This document shows, one piece after another, positions 1 to 5,139 of a stretch of DNA of 5,139 bases. Position 1 is the stretch's first letter. The number at the start of each line of letters is the position of its first letter. Both the position numbers and the translations under genes were made by a program. The notes under the pieces are model-generated. The model saw only the letters and a list, made by a program, of their open reading frames with translations, was not told the DNA's origin and did not search any database. Source of the stretch: an uncultured Atopobiaceae bacterium (GTDB lineage Bacteria > Actinomycetota > Coriobacteriia > Coriobacteriales > Atopobiaceae); the NCBI GenBank assembly GCA_947581665.1, contig CANPVI010000124.1, positions 1 through 5,139 on the forward strand, written 5' to 3'.

Positions 1-441
1 CTTGAGGCCGAGGCGCCATCAGACGATCCCGTGGTGCTCGTTCATGACGGGGTGCGCCCCCTCATCGACGCCTCCACGATCACGCGCTGCATCCGCTCCG
101 TCGAGGAGAGCGGCCCCACCGCCACCGTGGCGCCCGCGAGCGAGACGGTGATCGTCACGAGCAACGGGCAGGTGGACGAGGTGCTCGATCGCTCCCGCTG
201 CCAGCTCGCCCGCGCTCCGCAGGGCTTTCGCCTCTCGGAGCTCCTCGCAGAACATCGCCGCGCGCGCGAGGAGGGCCTCACCGACTTCATCGACTGCGTC
301 TCGCTCATGAGCCACTACGGCCACGTCATCTCCACCGTGGAGGGACCGCCCGACAACATCAAGATCACCACGCGTCGCGACTTCTTCGCCTTCAAGGGCT
401 ACGTGGACTACAAGGAGATGGCACAACTATGGGAGAACTAG
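1..441 (+). CDS. IspD/TarI-family cytidylyltransferase, C-terminal part (5' end outside window)
   Basis: The 146 visible residues are the C-terminal two thirds or so of an IspD/TarI-type nucleotidyltransferase, which joins CTP and a polyol phosphate (methylerythritol 4-phosphate or ribitol 5-phosphate) to give a CDP-alcohol and pyrophosphate in the cytosol. Visible family signatures are VLVHDGVRP (window residues 12-20), RAPQGF (71-76, matching the TPQxF strand), TDFIDCV (94-100, in place of TDEAS) and DNIKITT (118-124), with the conserved Lys at 121. The N-terminal CTP-binding loop lies upstream of the window. HDGVRP and NIKITT look more like the TarI/Bcs1-type surface-polymer enzymes than housekeeping IspD. 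The neighbours (SDR, GT2, LicD, flippase) also favour a surface-polymer role, but the substrate cannot be fixed from sequence. The gene ends with TAG at 439-441 and overlaps the next gene by 13 bases, suggesting translational coupling. Confidence 0.88.
   Translation, partial: LEAEAPSDDPVVLVHDGVRPLIDASTITRCIRSVEESGPTATVAPASETVIVTSNGQVDEVLDRSRCQLARAPQGFRLSELLAEHRRAREEGLTDFIDCVSLMSHYGHVISTVEGPPDNIKITTRRDFFAFKGYVDYKEMAQLWEN
412..417 (+). promoter_or_regulatory. Shine-Dalgarno site for the SDR gene
   Basis: AAGGAG lies inside the end of the cytidylyltransferase gene, 11 bases before the ATG at 429. The spacing is a little long but usable. It supports the ATG at 429 as the start and, with the 13-base overlap, points to coupled translation. 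Confidence 0.5.
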
Positions 442-1469
442 CCGACTACCTGCGTGAACGCGCGCGTTCGATCGCCTGCGATCCCACGCTTGGCTGGGAG
501 GCGCTCGATGGGTCGAGCGTGCTCGTCACCGGCGCCACGGGCCTCATCGGCGCCCAGCTCGTGCGCACGCTCCTTGCGCGCCCCGCCATCTCGAGGGTCG
601 TGCTGCCCGTGCGAAACGTCGAGCGGGCACAGGCGCGCTTCGGAAGCGACCCCCGCCTCTCCTTCATGCCGTGGGAGGCGGGGCAGCCCCTCCTTGCCGC
701 AGAGCCCGTGGACTACGTGGTGCATGGGGCCGCGCCCACCTCGAGCGCGGGCTTTGCCCAAGAGCCCGTCGAGGTGATCGACGCCGTGGTCTGCGGCACG
801 CGGGCCGTTCTCGAGGTGTGCCGCGAGACGCAGCCGAGGAAGATGGTCTTCCTCTCCACCATGGAGGTGTACGGCGAGGCCTTCTGCCGGCTCGACGAGA
901 CGACGTTCGGCCCGCTCGACCCCATGGTGGTGCGCAGCAGCTATCCCGAGTCAAAGCGCCTCGCGGAGTGCCTCGTCGCCGCCTACGCCTCCGAATACGG
1001 CGTGAGGGGCTGCACGCTTCGCCTCGCGCAGACCTTCGGCGAGGGCGTGGCGAAAGATGACGGGCGCGTCTTCGCGGACTTCGGCCGCCACGCGATCGCG
1101 GGCGAGGACGTGACGCTCCTCACCACGGGCACGAAGAAGAACCCCTACCTCTCCGTGGACGATGCCGTGCGCGCCATCCTCGTGGCGCTCGCGAGGGGCG
1201 AGGCGGGCCTCGCCTACAACGCGGCAAACGAAGCCACCTACGTCGCGATATGCGACCTCGCGCGCGCGGCGCTCGACGCGCTTTCGCCCGAGGGCTCAGG
1301 CGCGGAGGTCGTCTTCTCCCTCGACGCGGACGCCGCGGCGCGCTTCCGAGCGCCCTCGGAGCTCGACCTCGACACCACGCGCCTCCAGGCGCTCGGCTGG
1401 CGGCCCACCGAGGGCTTGCCAGAGATGTTCAGCGCCATGGCCCACGGCTGGACGTTGAGCGATGAGTGA
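429..1469 (+). CDS. NAD-dependent epimerase/dehydratase, extended SDR family
   Basis: A 346-residue cytosolic protein with a Rossmann fold. The nucleotide-binding motif GATGLIG is at 35-41 (G35, G38, G41). The extended-SDR pattern follows with VVHGAA at 97-102, FLSTMEVYGE at 141-150 (candidate catalytic S143 or T144) and the YPESK motif with Y172 and K176. The YLSVDDAVRAI segment at 240-250 is typical of the substrate-domain hinge in sugar-nucleotide epimerases and dehydratases. Length is normal for the family. Such enzymes oxidise, epimerise, dehydrate or decarboxylate NDP-sugars; which reaction applies here is not visible. Placed directly after a cytidylyltransferase, it may act on a CDP-linked substrate or supply its polyol precursor, although TarJ and the reductase half of Bcs1 belong to other dehydrogenase subfamilies. 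About 30 residues precede the Rossmann fold, as in many relatives. Its TGA stop overlaps the start of the GT2 gene by 8 bases. Confidence 0.9.
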   Translation: MGELADYLRERARSIACDPTLGWEALDGSSVLVTGATGLIGAQLVRTLLARPAISRVVLPVRNVERAQARFGSDPRLSFMPWEAGQPLLAAEPVDYVVHGAAPTSSAGFAQEPVEVIDAVVCGTRAVLEVCRETQPRKMVFLSTMEVYGEAFCRLDETTFGPLDPMVVRSSYPESKRLAECLVAAYASEYGVRGCTLRLAQTFGEGVAKDDGRVFADFGRHAIAGEDVTLLTTGTKKNPYLSVDDAVRAILVALARGEAGLAYNAANEATYVAICDLARAALDALSPEGSGAEVVFSLDADAAARFRAPSELDLDTTRLQALGWRPTEGLPEMFSAMAHGWTLSDE

Positions 1470-2418
1470 GCGCGCGCGTCCCCGCATCCTCGTGCTCATG
1501 GCCGCCTACAACGCGGGCGAGTACCTGGAAGACCAAGTGGAGTCCATCCTCGTGCAGGATGACGTGGACGTGCATCTCCTCATCTCCGACGACGGCTCCA
1601 CCGATGGCACCGTCGAGCGTGGCGAGGCCTACGCCCGCGCGCTTGCGCAGGTGGACTTCAGGCGAAACCCCGAGAACCTCGGGTGCACGCGCAACTTCAT
1701 GCAGATGGTCGCCGACGCGGACGCCGCCGCCTACGACTACTTCGCCTTCGCCGACGACGACGATTTCTGGCTCACCGACAAGCTCGCCCGCGCCGTGGAG
1801 CTCCTCGCTGAGGCCGGGCCGCGGACGCTCTACTACTCCGACGTCACGCACATGGACGTGGAGAGCGGCCGGGTGCTCTCGTCGGATTCGCCGATGTATG
1901 CGAGCTGCGCGCAGAACCTTGGCACGTGCCTCGTCTCGAACTGGGCGGCCGGGTGCACGATGGTCTTCGACGCGGAGCTCCTGCGCCTCCTCCAGGCGCG
2001 CCCGCAAACGTGCTTTCCCCGCTACCACGACGCGTGGGTGCACCTCGTGGCGCTCTCCTGCGCGAAGACGGTGCCCGACCTCGGCCACTCCTCCATCATC
2101 CACAGGATCACCCACGAGAACTTGACCTTCGACCGAGTCGAGCGCGACTTCGGGCGCTTCAGCGCGAAGCGCATGGGCGCCGCACTCGGACAGCTCTTCC
2201 ACGCGCGCGAGCACAGCTTCTGCGATGCGGCGGCCCTGCTTTCGGAGAGCTACGGCGAGCTCATGGACGGGGAGAACCGCGAGCTCGTGCGCCTCGTGGC
2301 GAGCCTCCCGCGCTCAGCCAAGGCCCGCATCGAGGCCGCCTTCAATCCGGCGCTTCGCCTGCCCACCCCGCTTGAGGATGCGCTCCTCAAGGCCCGCATC
2401 CTCGGGAACTACCTCTAA
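1462..2418 (+). CDS. Family 2 glycosyltransferase (rhamnosyltransferase-like)
   Basis: A 318-residue GT-A fold enzyme without membrane segments, expected to transfer a sugar from a nucleotide donor to a lipid-linked glycan at the inner face of the membrane. Motifs in order: RILVLMAAYNAGEYL at 8-22 (first strand and donor loop), ISDDGSTDGT at 41-50 (donor binding), NPENLGCTRNF at 69-79, FADDDDFW at 96-103 (the metal-binding DxD position, where relatives often have SDQDDxW), HDAW at 189-192 (likely catalytic base region, HDWW in many relatives) and HRITHEN at 214-220 (compare YRQHGNN). This set matches the rhamnosyltransferase-like GT2 branch, but the donor sugar is not determined. The start ATG at 1462 lies inside the end of the SDR gene (8-base overlap) and has no strong ribosome binding site, so translation probably depends on coupling. 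The C-terminal 90 residues are helical and variable. Confidence 0.92.
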   Translation: MSERARPRILVLMAAYNAGEYLEDQVESILVQDDVDVHLLISDDGSTDGTVERGEAYARALAQVDFRRNPENLGCTRNFMQMVADADAAAYDYFAFADDDDFWLTDKLARAVELLAEAGPRTLYYSDVTHMDVESGRVLSSDSPMYASCAQNLGTCLVSNWAAGCTMVFDAELLRLLQARPQTCFPRYHDAWVHLVALSCAKTVPDLGHSSIIHRITHENLTFDRVERDFGRFSAKRMGAALGQLFHAREHSFCDAAALLSESYGELMDGENRELVRLVASLPRSAKARIEAAFNPALRLPTPLEDALLKARILGNYL

Positions 2419-2430
2419 CCCTCGCATCGA

Positions 2431-2443
2431 AGGGAGCGCGAGG
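2431..2443 (+). promoter_or_regulatory. Ribosome binding region of the LicD gene
   Basis: The 30-base gap between the GT2 stop and the LicD ATG contains AGGGAG (2431-2436, 12 bases from the ATG) and GAGG (2440-2443, 5 bases from it). Either could serve; the second has the better spacing. No promoter or terminator is evident in this gap, so LicD is likely co-transcribed with the upstream genes. Confidence 0.5.
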
Positions 2444-2448
2444 CACCC

Positions 2449-3315
2449 ATGCAGCTCACCCACGACCAGGCGCTCGAGAAGCTCCACGCGAGCGTCCTCG
2501 AGATCCTCGACGCCATCGCCGCATTTTGCGCCGAGCATGGGATCGAGTGGTTCCTCGACTCGGGCACGACGCTCGGCGCGCTTCGCCACGACGGCTTCAT
2601 CCCCTGGGACGACGACGCGGACGTGGGGATGCTTCGGGGCGAGTGGGAGCGCTTCGTGGAGCTCGCCGCCACCGAGGGCTTCGTGCCGGGCTTTTCCGTG
2701 CACACCGCGCGCGACACGAAGGGCTTCGACGGGATCATGGCGAAGGTCTTCAAGGACGGGACGAAGTTCCTCGACCAACGCGCCATCGACGAGGGCTTCG
2801 ACCAGGGGATCTTCGTGGACGTCTTTCCCTACGACGCCCTCTTCGCCGACCCATCGGCCCAGCGCCGCCAGCTCATGTGCGCGCGCCTTTGGACCTACCT
2901 CCTCTACCTCAACGGCTCGGGCGACGTCAACGTGCCGCACGCAGGCGCCCTCGGCGCCACCGAGCGCGTGGTCTGCAGCCTCGCGAACCCCCTGGTCCAC
3001 GCCTTCGTGGGGCATGAGCGCGCCCTCGCGGGCTTCGAGCGCTCGATTCCTTCGCCTGGGGACGAGGTGTGCGACATCTACGTGCCGCTTCCCTATGAGC
3101 TTCGCCACCCGAAGAGCACGCTCGTGCCGGTGTCCCATCACGAGTTCTGCGGACGCATGTGGCCCGTTCCCGCCGACCCGGACGCCTACCTCACCGTGAA
3201 GTACGGCGATTGGCACGTGCTCCCGCCCGAGGAGGAGCGCAAGAGCCACCTCCCCGTGCTCATCGACTTCGGCGATGGCGATACCTTCGGCAAAGGCGCG
3301 GAAGAGGCCCTCTAG
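2449..3315 (+). CDS. LicD-family phosphotransferase
   Basis: A 288-residue protein of the LicD/FKTN/FKRP nucleotidyltransferase-fold family. Known members move a phospho-alcohol from a CDP donor to a glycan: phosphocholine for LicD of Haemophilus and pneumococcus, ribitol phosphate for human FKTN and FKRP. The diagnostic block is at 39-61: GTTLGALRHDGFIPWDDD followed by ADVGM, with acidic D54, D55, D56 and D58 as likely metal ligands. GIFVDVFPYD is at 120-129 and the C-terminal YLTVKYGDW at 247-255, followed by the LPPEEERKSH motif common in the family. Length is typical and both ends look intact. No choline kinase, choline transporter or choline cytidylyltransferase is visible, while an IspD/TarI-like enzyme sits three genes upstream. 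A polyol-phosphate donor is therefore at least as likely as CDP-choline; this is inference. The TAG stop at 3313-3315 overlaps the stop of the opposing gene remnant. Confidence 0.93.
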   Translation: MQLTHDQALEKLHASVLEILDAIAAFCAEHGIEWFLDSGTTLGALRHDGFIPWDDDADVGMLRGEWERFVELAATEGFVPGFSVHTARDTKGFDGIMAKVFKDGTKFLDQRAIDEGFDQGIFVDVFPYDALFADPSAQRRQLMCARLWTYLLYLNGSGDVNVPHAGALGATERVVCSLANPLVHAFVGHERALAGFERSIPSPGDEVCDIYVPLPYELRHPKSTLVPVSHHEFCGRMWPVPADPDAYLTVKYGDWHVLPPEEERKSHLPVLIDFGDGDTFGKGAEEAL

Positions 3316-3587
3316 CTGCGAGCTTTTCCATTCTCCGAGAGCGATTCGCAGAAGCGCGCGGGAAGGCGATGGACCTCGCCGCCGAGCGCGCGGATCTCGG
3401 GCTCGTAGTCGCAGGGCGCGTCGCCGTGGATGAGGAAGTCGAATTGGATGCCCTTTGGGCCGAGGAGCCGGTAGAGATTCATGAGGAACGTCTCTGCTCC
3501 CGCTCGATCCATCGTGCCAATCACGTGGAGCACGCGAAGCGTCTCAGATGCCATCGGTTCCCCTTTCTCGCCCATCGAGCCGGACAT
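3312..3587 (-). pseudogene. 3'-truncated GT4-type glycosyltransferase remnant
   Basis: Reading on the minus strand from ATG 3587-3585, 91 residues are encoded. Residues 18-35 (RVLHVIGTMDRAGAETFL) and the next stretch (MNLYRLLGPKGIQFDFLIHG, 36-55), then YEPEIRALGGEVHRLP (60-75), match the N-terminal acceptor-domain start of EpsF/CpsF-like GT4 glycosyltransferases. Those enzymes run to about 360-390 residues and carry the donor-binding domain in the second half. Here family similarity ends near residue 75. A short unrelated tail (FCESLSENGKARS) leads to a TAG at 3314-3312, so the catalytic C-terminal domain is missing and the product should be inactive as an enzyme. The start looks intact, with an AAGGGAGG site 7 bases upstream. 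A second ATG (3554-3552, after AGGGG) directly before SETLRV is a possible alternative. It converges on LicD and is opposite to the rest of the locus. It could instead be a small expressed protein, but a deletion remnant is more likely. Confidence 0.8.
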
Positions 3588-3594
3588 GCCGCGG

Positions 3595-3602
3595 CCTCCC
3601 TT
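3595..3602 (-). promoter_or_regulatory. Shine-Dalgarno site of the truncated GT4 gene
   Basis: On the minus strand AAGGGAGG lies 7 bases before the ATG at 3587. This is one of the best ribosome binding sites in the window. It favours this ATG over the one at 3554 and shows that the 5' end of the remnant has not decayed. Confidence 0.6.
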
Positions 3603-3630
3603 AGAGCATACGGGCTTCCGGGGGCTTGGG

Positions 3631-3679
3631 ACGAAGCGCAGGAGCGCCGCGCTCCCCCGCCCCCGCGCAGCGGCTTCGT
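3631..3679. repeat. Nested inverted repeat in the divergent spacer
   Basis: The outer arms ACGAAGC (3631-3637) and GCTTCGT (3673-3679) are perfect 7-base inverted copies. Inside them GGAGCG (3641-3646) and CGCTCC (3650-3655) form a 6-base stem with a 3-base loop. No T-run follows on either strand, so an intrinsic terminator is unlikely. The element sits between the divergent starts of the GT4 remnant and the flippase gene, where it could be a regulator site or an RNA/DNA structure. In such GC-rich sequence chance is also possible. Confidence 0.4.
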
Positions 3680-3696
3680 AGCGTAGCGTGCCGTAG
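3677..3696 (+). repeat. CGTAG short direct repeats
   Basis: CGTAG occurs at 3677-3681, 3682-3686 and 3692-3696, the first two in direct tandem and the third 5 bases further on. The last copy runs into the possible -10 box of the flippase gene. The repeats could be an operator-like array or a small slippage product; nothing in the sequence decides between these. Confidence 0.35.
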
Positions 3697-3699
3697 AAT
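3694..3699 (+). promoter_or_regulatory. Possible -10 box for the flippase gene
   Basis: TAGAAT matches five of six bases of the TATAAT consensus and stands out in a GC-rich spacer, 49 bases before the ATG at 3749. No good -35 hexamer is seen 16-18 bases upstream (the region reads around CGGCTT), so this is a weak call. A promoter here is plausible because the preceding gene remnant points the other way. Confidence 0.3.
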
Positions 3700-3737
3700 A
3701 CCTGCTCAAAGGCAGTGCACGCCACGGGAGCCGCGAG

Positions 3738-3743
3738 AGGAGG
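3738..3743 (+). promoter_or_regulatory. Shine-Dalgarno site of the flippase gene
   Basis: AGGAGG lies within a longer purine run (3735-3745), 5 bases before the ATG at 3749. This near-ideal site fixes the start of the flippase gene and suggests independent translation, unlike the overlapping genes upstream. Confidence 0.65.
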
Positions 3744-3748
3744 GGCGC

Positions 3749-5139
3749 ATGGCGCTCGACATCAAACGCCTCGCGGGCGACTTCGGCTTCGCGTTCGTGG
3801 CGCAGGTGAGTGCCATGCTCGTGGGGTTCATCAACGCCCTCTTGCTCCCGAAGCTCTTCACGGAGACCACGTACGGCTACTGGCAGCTCTTCCTCTTCTA
3901 CGCGAGCTACGCCGGCATCTTCGGAGTCGGCCTCGTGGACGGCGTCTACCTCATCCACGGGGGCGAGCGCCGAGACGAGGTGGACAAGCGCCTGGTGAAC
4001 TCGCAGTTCTGGTGCTGCGCGGCCATCCAGATCGTGGTCTCGGCGATCCTCATCTGCCTCGGATTGAGCCCGCTCTTCGACCTCGACCGCGCGACGGTCA
4101 TCATCGGCGTCGCCCTCTACCTCGTCTTCTTCAACCTCGCGAACTTCCTCGGCTACGTCTTCCAGGCCATCGGCGAAACGCGGCTCTACTCCGTGTCGAC
4201 GATCGCCGAATCGCTCGTCTTCCTCGCGGGCCTCGTCGTGCTCATCGCAGCGGGCGTGGCGAGCTTCGAGCCCTACGTGGCCTTCTACATCGTGGCGAGG
4301 GCCGCGCGCCTCGGCTATTGCGCCCTCTACGCCCGAGATTTCCTCGCGTCGGGCCTGCTTGCCCTCGCAAAAGCCGTGCGCGAGAGCTGGCACACCATGC
4401 GCGTGGGCGTGAAGCTCCTCGTCTCGAACCTCGGTGGCATGCTCATCGTGGGCTCGGCGCGATTCGTGATCGACCTACAGTGGTCCATCCAGGAATTCGC
4501 CGTCGTCTCCCTCGCGCTTTCCCTCGTGACCTTCTTCATGACCTTCACCGGCCAGGCGGCCATGGTGCTCTTCCCGGCGCTTCGTCGCATCGACCACGAC
4601 GAGCTCTCGCAGCTCTTCCTCTCCATGCGCGACGGCCTCTCGCTGCTCCTTCCCGCGATCTACGTGCTCTACGAGCCCATCGACTACTTCCTCGAACTCT
4701 GGCTGCCGAACTACGCGGCCTCCTTCGAGCTCTTCGCGCTCCTGCTTCCGCTCTGCGTCTTCAACGGGAAGATGGACGTCGTCGGGCTCACGATGCTCAA
4801 GGTCATGCGCGAGGAGGGCCGGCTCCTGAGGATCAACGTCGTGGCCTGCGCAGCGAGCGCGATCGGGGCCTTCATCGGCGGCTTCCTCGTCCACTCGATC
4901 CCCTTCATCCTCGTGTGGATCGTCGTGTGCGTGATCTGCCGGTGCCTCTACGCGGAGTACTTCGTCACCAATCGGCTCGCGCTCCCCCACGGGTGGATCA
5001 ACCTCGGCTCCGTCGCCACCACGCTCGTCGCCGTGCTCGCCGCGAGCTTCCTCGGGCCCCTCGCCGCAGAGTGCCTCATCATCGGCGCCTACCTCGCCTA
5101 TCTCGTCATCTTCCGAAACGAGACCGCGAAGCTCGTGGC
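3749..5139 (+). CDS. Wzx-type polysaccharide flippase, MOP superfamily (3' end outside window)
   Basis: The frame opened by ATG 3749 stays free of stops to the window edge, giving 463 residues. Wzx-like proteins usually have about 400-500, so only the end should be missing. The protein is strongly hydrophobic, with roughly 14 candidate membrane segments. By eye they lie near residues 12-34, 43-68, 88-108, 115-140, 150-170, 174-194, 222-240, 248-275, 296-312, 323-345, 362-382, 384-404, 418-436 and 440-456. The N-terminal pattern (KRLAGDFGFAFVAQVSAML, then LLPKLFTETTYGYWQLF at 32-48) is typical of polysaccharide biosynthesis exporters of the RfbX/Wzx group, and FQAIGETRLYS at 138-148 resembles the loop after the fourth segment in this family. 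Its expected role is to flip an undecaprenyl-linked repeat unit from the inner to the outer face of the cytoplasmic membrane. The context of GT2 and LicD genes fits. It starts after a divergent spacer, so it may have its own promoter. A teichoic-acid or other lipid-linked cargo cannot be excluded. Confidence 0.85.
   Translation, partial: MALDIKRLAGDFGFAFVAQVSAMLVGFINALLLPKLFTETTYGYWQLFLFYASYAGIFGVGLVDGVYLIHGGERRDEVDKRLVNSQFWCCAAIQIVVSAILICLGLSPLFDLDRATVIIGVALYLVFFNLANFLGYVFQAIGETRLYSVSTIAESLVFLAGLVVLIAAGVASFEPYVAFYIVARAARLGYCALYARDFLASGLLALAKAVRESWHTMRVGVKLLVSNLGGMLIVGSARFVIDLQWSIQEFAVVSLALSLVTFFMTFTGQAAMVLFPALRRIDHDELSQLFLSMRDGLSLLLPAIYVLYEPIDYFLELWLPNYAASFELFALLLPLCVFNGKMDVVGLTMLKVMREEGRLLRINVVACAASAIGAFIGGFLVHSIPFILVWIVVCVICRCLYAEYFVTNRLALPHGWINLGSVATTLVAVLAASFLGPLAAECLIIGAYLAYLVIFRNETAKLV

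Noticed and set aside
1..441. Housekeeping ispD of the methylerythritol phosphate pathway
   Set aside because: Not fully excluded, but the surface-polymer context and HDGVRP/NIKITT wording favour a TarI/Bcs1-like role, so no ispD symbol was assigned.
1429..2214. Long minus-strand open frame of 261 codons opposite the GT2 gene
   Set aside because: Its translation is rich in Val, Glu, Arg, Gly and His with no recognisable motif, as expected for the antisense of a high-GC gene. The plus strand has clear GT2 motifs throughout.
2314..3249. Long minus-strand open frame of 311 codons opposite LicD
   Set aside because: It has low-complexity composition and no family motifs, while the plus strand carries intact LicD signatures. 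I also looked for a continuation of the truncated GT4 gene here and found none.
3316..3351. CTGCGA/TCGCAG inverted repeat after the LicD stop as a terminator
   Set aside because: The arms are only 6 bases with a 24-base loop and no T-run follows on either strand, so it does not meet the form of an intrinsic terminator.
3159..3686. Plus-strand open frame of 175 codons downstream of and overlapping LicD
   Set aside because: It is the antisense of the GT4 remnant and the spacer plus an out-of-frame part of LicD. It shows no motifs or ribosome binding site.
3521..4393. Minus-strand open frame of 290 codons across the spacer and flippase 5' half
   Set aside because: The product is extremely rich in Glu, Asp, Arg and His, the usual shadow of a hydrophobic membrane-protein gene. 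It also conflicts with the flippase frame and the GT4 remnant.
1..5139. CRISPR array, tRNA or rRNA genes, insertion sequence ends
   Set aside because: No regularly spaced repeats, no tRNA-like cloverleaf and no transposase frame were recognised; almost all of the sequence is accounted for by the listed genes.

Overview
The window is GC-rich, and leucine is coded mostly by CTC, with CGC for Arg and GAG/GAC for Glu/Asp. Genes are tightly packed or overlapping, and several have purine-rich ribosome binding sites. This fits a high-GC Gram-positive. The CTC-heavy style and the content (LicD, IspD/TarI-like enzyme, Wzx-type flippase) would suit a Coriobacteriia-type actinobacterium, but that placement is a guess from style, not a proven assignment.

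Layout. Positions 1-3315 hold four plus-strand genes that look like one transcription unit. They are the C-terminal part of an IspD/TarI-family cytidylyltransferase (1-441, start lies off the left edge), an extended-SDR NAD-dependent epimerase/dehydratase (429-1469), a family 2 glycosyltransferase (1462-2418) and a LicD-family phosphotransferase (2449-3315). The first three overlap by 13 and 8 bases; the fourth follows after 30 bases. On the minus strand, 3587-3312 encodes the start of a GT4-type glycosyltransferase that stops after about 91 residues. It is a 3'-truncated remnant whose stop codon shares a CTAG with the LicD stop. A 161-base spacer (3588-3748) carries nested inverted repeats, CGTAG repeats and a possible -10 box. 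From 3749 to the right edge there is a nearly complete polytopic membrane protein of the Wzx/MOP flippase type, running off the end.

How the genes work together. This is part of a cell-surface polysaccharide (capsule or teichoic-acid-like) locus. The cytidylyltransferase would make a CDP-activated polyol or related compound, and the SDR would make or modify its precursor or product. The GT2 enzyme would add a sugar to the lipid-linked repeat unit, and LicD would transfer a phospho-alcohol (polyol phosphate or phosphocholine-like group) from the CDP donor to that glycan. The flippase would move the lipid-linked unit across the membrane. The pairing of an IspD-like enzyme with a LicD protein resembles the human ISPD plus FKTN/FKRP pathway for ribitol phosphate, which is the most interesting functional idea here. 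The truncated glycosyltransferase points to past gene loss or cassette exchange at this locus.
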